A DNA stretch of 7,642 nucleotides, taken from Chloroflexota bacterium (GTDB lineage Bacteria > Chloroflexota > Anaerolineae > Aggregatilineales > Phototrophicaceae). The stretch spans positions 1 to 7,642 of the forward strand of contig JAEVZT010000096.1 in the NCBI GenBank assembly GCA_023392115.1. Direction: 5' to 3'. The notes below the pieces were generated by a model, which was not told the DNA's origin, ran no database searches, and was given only the letters and a program-made list of their open reading frames with translations. Below are positions 1 through 6,608 of this stretch, one piece after another. The translations under genes and the position numbers were made by a program. The stretch's first letter is position 1; each line of letters opens with the position of its first letter.

Positions 1-147
1 GCTGACGAAGAACGCGAACGCCACCGGGAAGATGCCGAAGACGAACAGGAGCACTAGCGCGGGAGACAGAAACAGATAGGCTAACAGGTTCTCTTTGAAC
101 ACCTGCTGCCGGCGCGAGATTGGGAGACGTTTCGGTATGGTTGCCAT
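1..147 (-). CDS. Sugar ABC transporter permease, CUT1 (MalF/UgpA-like), N-terminal fragment
   Basis: The reverse strand opens with ATG at 147 and stays open to the window edge, giving 49 residues of a protein that continues outside. The first 20 or so residues are basic and polar (MATIPKRLPISRRQQ at the start). A strongly hydrophobic segment follows at about residues 22-48, containing AYLFLSPALVLLFVFGIFPV. A short basic cytoplasmic tail followed by 'aYLFLsPAl...ifPv' is the typical first membrane helix of MalF/UgpA-type permeases, the inner-membrane channel subunits of CUT1 ABC importers for oligosaccharides or glycerol-phosphate. AAAGG lies 3 bases before the ATG (151-155), a closely spaced ribosome-binding site. 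The gene follows kinase A on the same strand after a 164-base gap that holds a candidate promoter. The EAA loop and substrate are out of view, so the substrate cannot be named. Assignment to the permease family is fairly secure; assignment to CUT1 rests on this one helix. Confidence 0.72.
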   Translation of the reverse strand, partial: MATIPKRLPISRRQQVFKENLLAYLFLSPALVLLFVFGIFPVAFAFFVS

Positions 148-228
148 GAGCCTTTGTAAGTAAGGTGCGGTTCGCCACGGCGCGTGGTGACGGATGAAGG
201 CGTTCGCGCATGTGGCGTGATGCCGCCT

Positions 229-256
229 ATTCTAATCGAAGCAGACAGGGGATCAA
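229..256 (-). promoter_or_regulatory. Candidate sigma70-type promoter for the permease gene
   Basis: On the minus strand TTGATC (251-256) is followed after 16 bases by TAGAAT (229-234), matching the -35 and -10 consensus at 4/6 and 5/6 positions. It lies about 80 bases upstream of the permease ATG at 147 and downstream of the kinase A stop at 312. If real, the permease could be transcribed independently of the kinases. The match is by eye only, and such matches occur by chance. Confidence 0.33.
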
Positions 257-311
257 AAGATTTCTTGGACGATCATCAAGGTTTAGCACGAAGCTGCGCT
301 GGACGCCGCAA

Positions 312-2246
312 TCAGAGATCGTCCGTGAGGACGACGGTTGGCTCCGCCGTGACCATCGCGCCGATGTCGGAGCGCAGATACTCGGGAACGGCGTTTCCCG
401 CCAGCGCCATAACTGCCCCGTAGAGCAGCAAGCGCGACCCTTCTAGACGGTCGACCGGTACTGTTCCGCGCACAAAATAGCCTTCCTCGACGTACTCGCG
501 TACGGCGCGCTCGCCGTTGGCGCTGACGATGAACACGTCGTCAAGGTCGATGCCCGCTTCTTCAAGCGCGTCGACCACGCCCATCGCGCCATTGTCGTTG
601 ATGCTCAGGACGGCGTCGAATGCTGTGCCGGAGGCGATCAGTTCCTTAATGGCGGCGTAGGCGCCGTCGCGCGTGAACCCTTCTCGCTCGTCGATAACTG
701 TCGCGTCCGGCGCTGTTTCGGCAAGCGCGGCGCGCATACCGCGAATCCGCTGTTCGGACGTGAGCGAACCGGGCAAACCGAGTAGGACGACGTTCGCCTG
801 TCCGCCAAGCTCGTCGCGGATGATCTGCCCGGCGTAGCTGCCGATTTCGACGCCGATCTGGTGGTTGTCGGGGTCGAGCTTCAAGCCGTAATCGTGGTTG
901 AATGAGGTGGCGAACACGAGCGGCAGTCCAGCTTTTTCAAGTGACTGCGCGGCTTCGATCATCAAGTCGCTGTCGAGCGGGCAGACGATGAAGGCTTTCG
1001 CGCCTTGCAGACGCGCCTGCTCGATCTGGATCATCTGAAGATAAGGATCGTTCTGGCTGTTATAGACGCGGAGCGGCATTTGATGCTCGGATGCGAGCAG
1101 GCTCAAGTCGCCCGCGCGACCGCTCTGGAACGATGATTGCAGCGTGCACGAGAAGTAGGCGATAAAACCCGTTTCGCCGAGCGCCTGCCGGGCGGCTGTG
1201 AAGTCGCCTTCATCGGGCGTTAGGCTGTCAATCGTGCCTGTCTCGCCGGGAAGTATTTGAAACCCCGAAGCGCTCGACGTGAACATCTGGCTGCGCTGGG
1301 TGATGACGAGCGTTAGGAGCACGAGCAGCGCGAGCATGGCGGCGGGCAGGGCGCGGCGGAGCGGCGTTACCGGTTTGCGCGGCTGCACGATCGGGTATTC
1401 GCCGCTGTCCTCAATCGCCCGCTTGAACTCGGTCGCCATTTCCTCGACCGAGATATAGCGTTCCTTCGGGTTCTTCGCTAGCGCGCGCATGACCACGCGC
1501 CCGACTTTTTCGGGCACGTTTTCGTTGACTTCATGCAGCGGGCGCGGTATTTCCTGAACGTGCCTGTACAGCAGGTTGGCAAGGTTACGACCGTTGCTCT
1601 CGAACGGCGGACGCCCGGCAAGCATGTGATAGAGGACGACGCCGAGGCTGTACTGGTCTGAAAGCTGGCTCGCGGGATCGCCGAGGAGCTGCTCCGGCGA
1701 GATGTAGGTCGGCGTGCCGACAAGCGCCGGCGACGTTTCCGACAGGTCGAGCGTGACGTTCGAGAACTGCGCCAGTCCGAAGTCGGCAATGTAAGCGTTG
1801 CCCGTTTCGTCGAGCAGGATGTTACTCGGTTTGATGTCGCGGTGGATGATGCCCTTGACGTGGGCATAATGCAGACCACTTGCCGCCTGCAAGAAGATGC
1901 GCCGCGCTTGTGACAGCGGCAGCGGCTCGCCGGGGCGCAGCATGTCGGCAAGCGACTGGTGCATCAGGCGTGTAGCGAAGAACGCGTACTCGTCTTCAGT
2001 CGTGCCGAAGCCGTAGATCGGCAGGACATGCAGATGCTCCAGCGAAGCGATGACTTCAACTTCCTGTGAGAAACGCCGGAAAGCGTGCTGGTACTCGCTT
2101 GGGTCAATGTCGATGATCTTGAGTGCGACGTAGCGGTTCATGGATACTTGAAGGGCGCGGTAAACCGAGGCACTGCCTCCGCGACCGATACGCTCTTCAA
2201 TCTGAAAGTCACCGACCTGACGGTCTACCCATGAAGGCGTAATCAT
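312..2246 (-). CDS. Receptor kinase A: Ser/Thr kinase - TM - RbsB-like sugar-binding domain
   Basis: This 644-residue protein is predicted to be a membrane receptor that phosphorylates Ser/Thr on cytoplasmic targets in response to an external ligand. Kinase domain (about 13-275): Gly-rich loop IGRGGSASV (20-28), ATP-binding Lys43, helix-C Glu62, catalytic HRDIKPSN with Asp137 and Asn142, DFG 155-157, activation-loop Ser169/Thr171, SPE 183-185, Asp197, Arg263. One TM helix at about 299-316, then a linker, then a periplasmic-binding-protein type 1 domain (about 360-620) resembling RbsB. Its only two cysteines are Cys367 and Cys422, both in the sensor. It is the most divergent of the three copies: Gly-Ser-Ala-Ser replaces Gly-Met-Ala-Thr in the loop, and the hinge lacks the Gly-Gly seen in the other two. 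The start was chosen at ATG 2246 because it puts the loop Gly at residue 21, as in both paralogs; an upstream TTG (2270) would add 8 residues. The ligand is unknown. Confidence 0.93.
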   Translation of the reverse strand: MITPSWVDRQVGDFQIEERIGRGGSASVYRALQVSMNRYVALKIIDIDPSEYQHAFRRFSQEVEVIASLEHLHVLPIYGFGTTEDEYAFFATRLMHQSLADMLRPGEPLPLSQARRIFLQAASGLHYAHVKGIIHRDIKPSNILLDETGNAYIADFGLAQFSNVTLDLSETSPALVGTPTYISPEQLLGDPASQLSDQYSLGVVLYHMLAGRPPFESNGRNLANLLYRHVQEIPRPLHEVNENVPEKVGRVVMRALAKNPKERYISVEEMATEFKRAIEDSGEYPIVQPRKPVTPLRRALPAAMLALLVLLTLVITQRSQMFTSSASGFQILPGETGTIDSLTPDEGDFTAARQALGETGFIAYFSCTLQSSFQSGRAGDLSLLASEHQMPLRVYNSQNDPYLQMIQIEQARLQGAKAFIVCPLDSDLMIEAAQSLEKAGLPLVFATSFNHDYGLKLDPDNHQIGVEIGSYAGQIIRDELGGQANVVLLGLPGSLTSEQRIRGMRAALAETAPDATVIDEREGFTRDGAYAAIKELIASGTAFDAVLSINDNGAMGVVDALEEAGIDLDDVFIVSANGERAVREYVEEGYFVRGTVPVDRLEGSRLLLYGAVMALAGNAVPEYLRSDIGAMVTAEPTVVLTDDL

Positions 2247-2305
2247 ATGTATCCGTGTGACAAATTCCAAAGCACAGCTTCTGAAACTGACCGTGCGATA
2301 ATAAC

Positions 2306-2311
2306 ATTATA
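2306..2311 (-). promoter_or_regulatory. TATAAT (-10) box upstream of kinase A
   Basis: A perfect TATAAT on the minus strand lies 60 bases before the kinase A ATG, inside an unusually AT-rich stretch (about 2298-2335) of an otherwise GC-rich region. No recognisable -35 box sits 16-18 bases upstream. A short inverted repeat, ATAAT-AAC-ATTAT (2298-2310), overlaps the box and could be an operator half-site pair or simply AT-rich chance. Confidence 0.42.
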
Positions 2312-2408
2312 ATCCCAAAAGCGTAATTAATATAGTGAAGTTCAGGATAGCAAACGATGGCATTCAGTACCCCCAAAGGGCGGGCGTTGAACGTGCCAGC
2401 GAGATGCA

Positions 2409-4370
2409 TTACGAGTCTTCGGCGGCAGCCAGCGTTTCCTGTGTCAGCAGTTCACCGGGTGGATAGGCGAGGACTTCAGGGACGGAGCTGCTCGCCAGCA
2501 TTTTAATCGTGGCATCGACGCTCAAGCGCGCGACTTCCGCGGTGTTGACCGCCACCGTGCCGCGCAGAAAATAACCGGTGCGGATTAGGTCTTGCGCGAA
2601 TGACTCGCCGTTGGCGCTGGCGACGATTACCTCGTCCGGGGCAAAACCCGCCTCGTTGAGGGCGTCGATCGCGCCGTAAGCGCCGATGTCGGCGGTAGCA
2701 ATCACCGCGTCAATCGTCGTTCCCTCGTCCAGCAGACGTTTAATCGACTGAAAGGCGGTATCGCGCGTAAAGCCCGCCCAAGTTCCGAGGACGTTTGCAT
2801 CTGGAGCCCGTGCTTCAACGCCGTCAATCGCCCCCTCGACGCGCCTTTGCGAAGCCGGAAAGTTGGGATTTTCGAGGACGACGACGTTCCCCTGACCGCC
2901 GCGTATTTCCTGAAGCAGTTCCCCTGTTAGCGAACCGATCTCATAGCCGATGTCGTAGTTATTCGAGTCGAGCTTGACGCCGTAGGGGTGATCGAACAGT
3001 GTGATGAACGTGACCGGCACTTGCGCTTCGGCAAGCCCGTCGAGCGTGTCGTCGAGCGCGTCCGTGCCGAGCGGGCAGATGATGAAGGCTTTAGCGCCGT
3101 CGATACGCGCCTGCTCGATCTGCGTGATCTGCGTGTAGACGTCGTTTTCGGGGTTATAGACCCGGATCGGCAAATTGTATTCGGCGGCAACGCTTGTGAT
3201 CATGCGTGCTCTTTCCGCCTGAAAAATGTTGTCGAGCGCGCATGCCATGTGGGCGATAAACCCGCCGCTGCCGAGCTGTGCCTGCGCCCGCGCGATTTCA
3301 TTGGCGCTCGGTATCACATCATCACGCGTGCCGTGCGCCTCCCGCGCGATCGTCACGGTCGTCAGTGACGCGGCTGGCTGTGGGCGAAAGACGAACGCAA
3401 GCACGACGGCGGTGGCGATCACCGCCAGCGCGACCAACAGCCGTGACCCCGGAAGGCGCTGCGGCAGCCGAATCCTCCGGCGCAGGCTGCGCGTGAACAC
3501 CGACTGCGACTGCCACGTCAGCGGCGGACGGTCAAGCGCGAGCAGCAGTTCGTTCGCCAATTCTTCGGCGGTTTGATGGCGGTCGTTCGGGTGTTTTGCC
3601 AGTGCCTTGAGGACAATCGCGTCAATCTGCGGCGGGATACGCGGGTTGAATGAGCTGGGTGGGGGTGGCGCTTCTTCAAGGTGGCGGTAGAGCAGCCCGC
3701 CGATGCCGGATTCGGTCATTTCGAACGGCGGGCGTCCGACGATCATGTGATACAAGATGATGCCGAGGTTGTAAATATCCGAGCGCTGATCGGCGGGTTC
3801 GCCGCGCACTTGTTCCGGCGCAACGTAGGTTGGCGTGCCGACGAGATGATCGCTGTTAGTCACACCCAGCGACTGCCCAACCACGCGCGCCAGCCCGAAA
3901 TCACTCAGATAGGCGTTTCCGGCGTCGTCGAGCAGGATATTGCTTGGCTTGAGATCCCGGTGAATGACCCCCCGGCTGTGCGCGTAGGACAGCGCCTGTG
4001 CGATCGGCGCGAGGATGTCGGCGGTCTGGTTGAGCGGCAGCGGTCCGCGATGGAGCAGGTCGGACAGCGAACCACCATTCAAGAGCCGCATCGCGAGATA
4101 GGCGAACTGGTCATCGATGATGCCGTGCCCGTAGATCGGGAGAATGTGGATGTGTTCGAGCATCGCCACGACAGAGACTTCCTGCTCGAACCTTTTGCGG
4201 ATTTCCTGACGCCCGCTGTCGTCGGCGCTGATATCAATGAGCTTAAGCGCGACGTAGCGGTTGACGGACAACTGGCGCGCGCGAAAGACGGTTGCCATCC
4301 CTCCCCGCCCGATACGCTCCTCGACTACGAAATCGCCTATACGCCTGTCCATCCAACTTGATGGCAACAA
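2409..4370 (-). CDS. Receptor kinase B: Ser/Thr kinase - TM - RbsB-like sugar-binding domain
   Basis: This 653-residue paralog has the same layout as its neighbours. Kinase domain (about 13-276): loop IGRGGMATV (20-28), Lys43, helix-C Glu64, HRDLKPSN with Asp139 and Asn144, DFG 157-159, Thr171/Ser173 in the activation loop, APE 184-186, Asp198, Arg264. All residues needed for catalysis are present. One TM helix (about 309-328) is preceded by a very basic stretch (RRRIRLPQR), which supports a cytoplasmic kinase and an outside C-terminus. The RbsB-like sensor spans about 369-630. Its only cysteines are Cys377 and Cys432. At the position of RbsB Asn190 it has Ala560, whereas the other two copies have Asn, so its ligand probably differs. 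The start is TTG at 4370, chosen because AGGGAG lies 11 bases upstream and the N-terminus then matches the paralogs; ATG 4352 would remove 6 residues. It lies 137 bases after kinase C and 162 bases before kinase A. Confidence 0.94.
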   Translation of the reverse strand: MLPSSWMDRRIGDFVVEERIGRGGMATVFRARQLSVNRYVALKLIDISADDSGRQEIRKRFEQEVSVVAMLEHIHILPIYGHGIIDDQFAYLAMRLLNGGSLSDLLHRGPLPLNQTADILAPIAQALSYAHSRGVIHRDLKPSNILLDDAGNAYLSDFGLARVVGQSLGVTNSDHLVGTPTYVAPEQVRGEPADQRSDIYNLGIILYHMIVGRPPFEMTESGIGGLLYRHLEEAPPPPSSFNPRIPPQIDAIVLKALAKHPNDRHQTAEELANELLLALDRPPLTWQSQSVFTRSLRRRIRLPQRLPGSRLLVALAVIATAVVLAFVFRPQPAASLTTVTIAREAHGTRDDVIPSANEIARAQAQLGSGGFIAHMACALDNIFQAERARMITSVAAEYNLPIRVYNPENDVYTQITQIEQARIDGAKAFIICPLGTDALDDTLDGLAEAQVPVTFITLFDHPYGVKLDSNNYDIGYEIGSLTGELLQEIRGGQGNVVVLENPNFPASQRRVEGAIDGVEARAPDANVLGTWAGFTRDTAFQSIKRLLDEGTTIDAVIATADIGAYGAIDALNEAGFAPDEVIVASANGESFAQDLIRTGYFLRGTVAVNTAEVARLSVDATIKMLASSSVPEVLAYPPGELLTQETLAAAEDS

Positions 4371-4381
4371 ATTGCTCTATT

Positions 4382-4387
4382 CTCCCT
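4382..4387 (-). promoter_or_regulatory. Ribosome-binding site deciding the TTG start of kinase B
   Basis: AGGGAG on the minus strand sits 11 bases before TTG 4370. It is 29 bases from the first in-frame ATG (4352), too far to serve it, so the TTG start is preferred. Confidence 0.5.
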
Positions 4388-4416
4388 GCGTGTCAGGATG
4401 ATCCGGCACGGCATCC

Positions 4417-4422
4417 ATTATA
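4417..4422 (-). promoter_or_regulatory. TATAAT (-10) box upstream of kinase B
   Basis: A perfect TATAAT on the minus strand lies 47 bases before the TTG start of kinase B, inside the 137-base gap after kinase C. The hexamer 17 bases upstream (AGCACC) does not resemble a -35 box. It may be an internal promoter giving kinase B its own transcript. Confidence 0.42.
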
Positions 4423-4469
4423 GCGTACTGTACCCAGAGGGTGCTGAAGGCGCACGGTTCAGGGAGAAG

Positions 4470-4489
4470 GAGCGCGGCGAAACGCGCTC
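4470..4489 (-). other. GC-rich hairpin between kinase C and kinase B
   Basis: A perfect 7-bp inverted repeat, GAGCGCG and CGCGCTC, encloses a 6-base loop (TTTCGC on the minus strand). It begins 18 bases after the kinase C stop. The downstream minus strand reads CTTCTCCC, so there is no U-tract and it is not a classical intrinsic terminator. It could slow polymerase, protect the kinase C mRNA 3' end, or be chance in GC-rich DNA. Confidence 0.35.
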
Positions 4490-4507
4490 AAGCGTAGGCA
4501 ATCGGTG

Positions 4508-6496
4508 TTAGCCGGCGCGAGGGTCGAGGCTCATCATCGTTTCGCGCGTGATGACCGCGCCGGGCGGCACGAGGTACGTTTCCGGCACTACCGACCCTGC
4601 CAGCAGCTTGACCATTGCGTTGACCGACGTGTGCGAAAACATCACTCGACCGACTTCGACTGACGCGCGCATGAAGTAGCCGTTGGCGATGTGCTCGCGT
4701 GCCAGCGCCTCGGCGTCGACGCTGCTGATAATGGTCGAACTCGGCGAAAAGCCGTGCCGCTCCATCGCCATAATCGCGCCGTATGAGCCGATGTCGTTGA
4801 TGCTCAGAATGACGTTGAAGCTGACGCCGTCTTCGATCAGCTGCTCGACGGATGCCTCGCCGTTTTCGCGCGTGCCGCCGAGATAGCGTCCAATGATCCG
4901 CGTGCCCGGCGCGACTTCGAGCACGCCGTCTTGCATGCCGTTGGCGCGGGAGACGATGTAGGGCAGGTCGGGATAGTCGAGGATGATGGCGTTCGCGCGT
5001 CCGCCCATTTCATCGCGGATGATCCGTCCGGCGGCGCGTCCGGCTTCAACGCCGAGCAGGTAGTCGTCGCCATCGAGAAACACGCCGCTGTAGTTTTCTT
5101 CACGTGTGGTTAAGAACACCATCGGCACGCCCGCAACCTCAGCGGAGGACAGCGGGTCACGCAGCAGTTCTACGTCGAGCGGGCAGATGATCAAACCGCT
5201 TGCGCCGTCGGCGCGTGCGCGCTCGATCTGTGTGAGCTGAGCGTACTTATCGTTGTTGCTGTCGTAGACGCGGAAGCTCAAGCCATAGCGTCCGGCAAGC
5301 TCCGAGATTTCGCGCGCCTGCGCCGCGTGATACTGGCTCGTCTGGTTGCAAGTGATCAGGGCAACAAAACCGACCGGCGCAAGTCTGGCGCGGGCGGCGG
5401 CAATTTCCTCCTGTGTCGGCACTGCTTGACTGGCGGGCGCGGCTTCGCCTTCGAGCACGTCCGCCGTAGCTTGCGGTACGGGTCCGCCGCCGTTAAAGAC
5501 GACCAGCAGCGCGGCAATCACGATCAGAGCGACTAACGCGGTCACGAAGATCAGCGGGCTGAGTTTGCGCAGGCGGCTCTGTACCCGCGACTTCTCGGCG
5601 AGCGCCCGCCGTTCGTCCATGCGGACAGCTGGATAGCTCGACGTGCTCAGCTTGCGCCCAAGCGCCGTGTTAAGCGCGTCCGCCATTTCGGTCGCCGTTG
5701 CATAACGGTCGTCGGGATTCTTTGCCAGCGCCTTGAGCGCGACCTGCTCGACGACGTGCGGGATGGCAGGGTTCAGCGTGCTCGGCGGCGGCGGCTCTTT
5801 TTCGAGGTGCTGGTAGATGACCGACACCATGTTCGTTTCCGACGCCTCGAACGGCGGGCGTCCGACGAGCATGTGATACAGGATGCCGCCGAGGCTGTAA
5901 ATGTCCGAACGACGGTCGATCGGGTCGCCGCGAAGCTGCTCCGGCGACATGTAGATCGGCGTGCCGACGATGTTGCCGGTCTTGGTCAGCTGGAGCGAAC
6001 TCTCCATCATCTTCGCCAAGCCGAAGTCGGTCAGGTAGGCGTTGCCGGCGTCGTCGAGCAGGATGTTGCTCGGCTTGAGGTCACGGTGAATGACGCCCTT
6101 GCTGTGGGCGTAAGCCAGCCCGCGCGCAATCTGGGTGAAGATGTCGGCGGCACGTTCGAGGTCGAGCGGTCCATCCAACAGCAGGTCTGCAAGTGATCCG
6201 CCGCGCAGCAGGCGCATCGCTAGATAGGCGAGTTCGTTGCTGACAATGCCGTAATCATAGATCGGCAGGATATGGATGTGTTCAAGCGAGGCGATGACTT
6301 TCGCTTCTTGCGCGAAACGCGAGCGAAACTCGTCCCTTTCGCCCTGATTGGGGTTGAGCGAGATGATTTTGAGGGCAACGGAGCGGTTCACCGACGGTTG
6401 GAAGGCGCGATATACCGTCGCCATACCACCCTGTCCGATCCTCTCCTGTATGGTGAAGTCGTCGACTTGTTTGCCCACATAATGGTCAAGCTGCAT
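4508..6496 (-). CDS. Receptor kinase C: Ser/Thr kinase - TM - RbsB-like sugar-binding domain
   Basis: This 662-residue protein is the first of the three kinases in transcription order. Kinase domain (about 13-276): loop IGQGGMATV (20-28), Lys43, helix-C Glu64, HRDLKPSN with Asp139 and Asn144, DFG 157-159, activation-loop Thr171 and Thr173, SPE 184-186, Asp198, Arg264. The Thr-x-Thr pair matches the autophosphorylated pair of mycobacterial PknB, so this looks like a conventional RD kinase. Residues 131-160 match kinase B at 28 of 30 positions. A basic juxtamembrane stretch (about 297-312) precedes one TM helix (about 313-335). A Pro/Ala-rich linker then leads to the RbsB-like sensor (about 377-640), whose only cysteines are Cys383 and Cys438. 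The cleft residues differ from the paralogs: Tyr389/His390 where kinases A and B have Phe/Gln, and Asp594 where they have Asn. The start is ATG 6496 with AAGGAA about 11 bases upstream. Substrates and ligand are not deducible. Confidence 0.95.
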   Translation of the reverse strand: MQLDHYVGKQVDDFTIQERIGQGGMATVYRAFQPSVNRSVALKIISLNPNQGERDEFRSRFAQEAKVIASLEHIHILPIYDYGIVSNELAYLAMRLLRGGSLADLLLDGPLDLERAADIFTQIARGLAYAHSKGVIHRDLKPSNILLDDAGNAYLTDFGLAKMMESSLQLTKTGNIVGTPIYMSPEQLRGDPIDRRSDIYSLGGILYHMLVGRPPFEASETNMVSVIYQHLEKEPPPPSTLNPAIPHVVEQVALKALAKNPDDRYATATEMADALNTALGRKLSTSSYPAVRMDERRALAEKSRVQSRLRKLSPLIFVTALVALIVIAALLVVFNGGGPVPQATADVLEGEAAPASQAVPTQEEIAAARARLAPVGFVALITCNQTSQYHAAQAREISELAGRYGLSFRVYDSNNDKYAQLTQIERARADGASGLIICPLDVELLRDPLSSAEVAGVPMVFLTTREENYSGVFLDGDDYLLGVEAGRAAGRIIRDEMGGRANAIILDYPDLPYIVSRANGMQDGVLEVAPGTRIIGRYLGGTRENGEASVEQLIEDGVSFNVILSINDIGSYGAIMAMERHGFSPSSTIISSVDAEALAREHIANGYFMRASVEVGRVMFSHTSVNAMVKLLAGSVVPETYLVPPGAVITRETMMSLDPRAG

Positions 6497-6532
6497 GTTG
6501 GAGAAGATTCCTTGAACACCCCTGTCGCTCCA

Positions 6533-6538
6533 ATTATA
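6533..6538 (-). promoter_or_regulatory. TATAAT (-10) box upstream of kinase C
   Basis: A perfect TATAAT on the minus strand lies 37 bases before the kinase C ATG. The nearest -35-like hexamer, TTGTCG, is 20 bases upstream, longer than the usual spacing. It is one half of a divergent promoter region; the oppositely directed TATAAT for the C39 gene is 70 bases away. Confidence 0.45.
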
Positions 6539-6586
6539 TAACGAAAGGTTAAGGGCTGCGACAAGTCATCGTCGGATATTCGTAGA

Positions 6587-6597
6587 GGAATCGTTCC
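6587..6597. repeat. Short inverted repeat in the divergent promoter region
   Basis: GGAA-TCG-TTCC is a perfect 4-3-4 inverted repeat located 12-22 bases upstream of the rightward TATAAT, where a -35 contact would fall. It could be a regulator site, but arms of four bases are common by chance. Confidence 0.18.
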
Positions 6598-6608
6598 CCA
6601 CAAACAGG

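Larger units (their letters stand above)
312..6496 (-). repeat. Tandem array of three paralogous receptor-kinase genes
   Basis: Three genes of nearly equal length (644, 653 and 662 residues) stand head to tail. They share domain order and a loop Gly at residue 21. The two cysteines of each protein are 55 residues apart, and all three share the activation-loop Ser/Thr pair. Kinases B and C are closest (28 of 30 identical over residues 131-160 around the HRD and DFG motifs). Kinase A matches C at 23 of 30 over the same stretch. The intergenic sequences (137 and 162 bases) share no obvious similarity beyond a TATAAT box. The pattern is that of old tandem duplication followed by sensor divergence rather than recent copying. 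Confidence 0.85.

Noticed and set aside
285..300. Weak hairpin after the kinase A stop as a terminator
   Set aside because: It has only five pairs including a G-U, and no U-tract follows.
1478..1951. 157-codon open frame on the minus strand
   Set aside because: It is a shifted frame inside kinase A, rich in Cys, Ser and Arg, while the kinase frame carries every expected motif.
2247..2270. TTG at 2270 as the start of kinase A
   Set aside because: It adds 8 residues absent from both paralogs and has no convincing ribosome-binding site. ATG 2246 aligns the N-termini of all three.
3681..4361. 226-codon open frame on the plus strand
   Set aside because: It is antisense to the kinase domain of gene B, with no signal of its own. 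A similar antisense frame appears opposite kinase C simply because the two sense genes are paralogs.
5756..6196. 146-codon open frame on the plus strand
   Set aside because: It lies opposite the kinase C catalytic region. Its similarity to the frame opposite kinase B is explained by homology of the sense strands, and its Arg-rich composition is typical of antisense reads.
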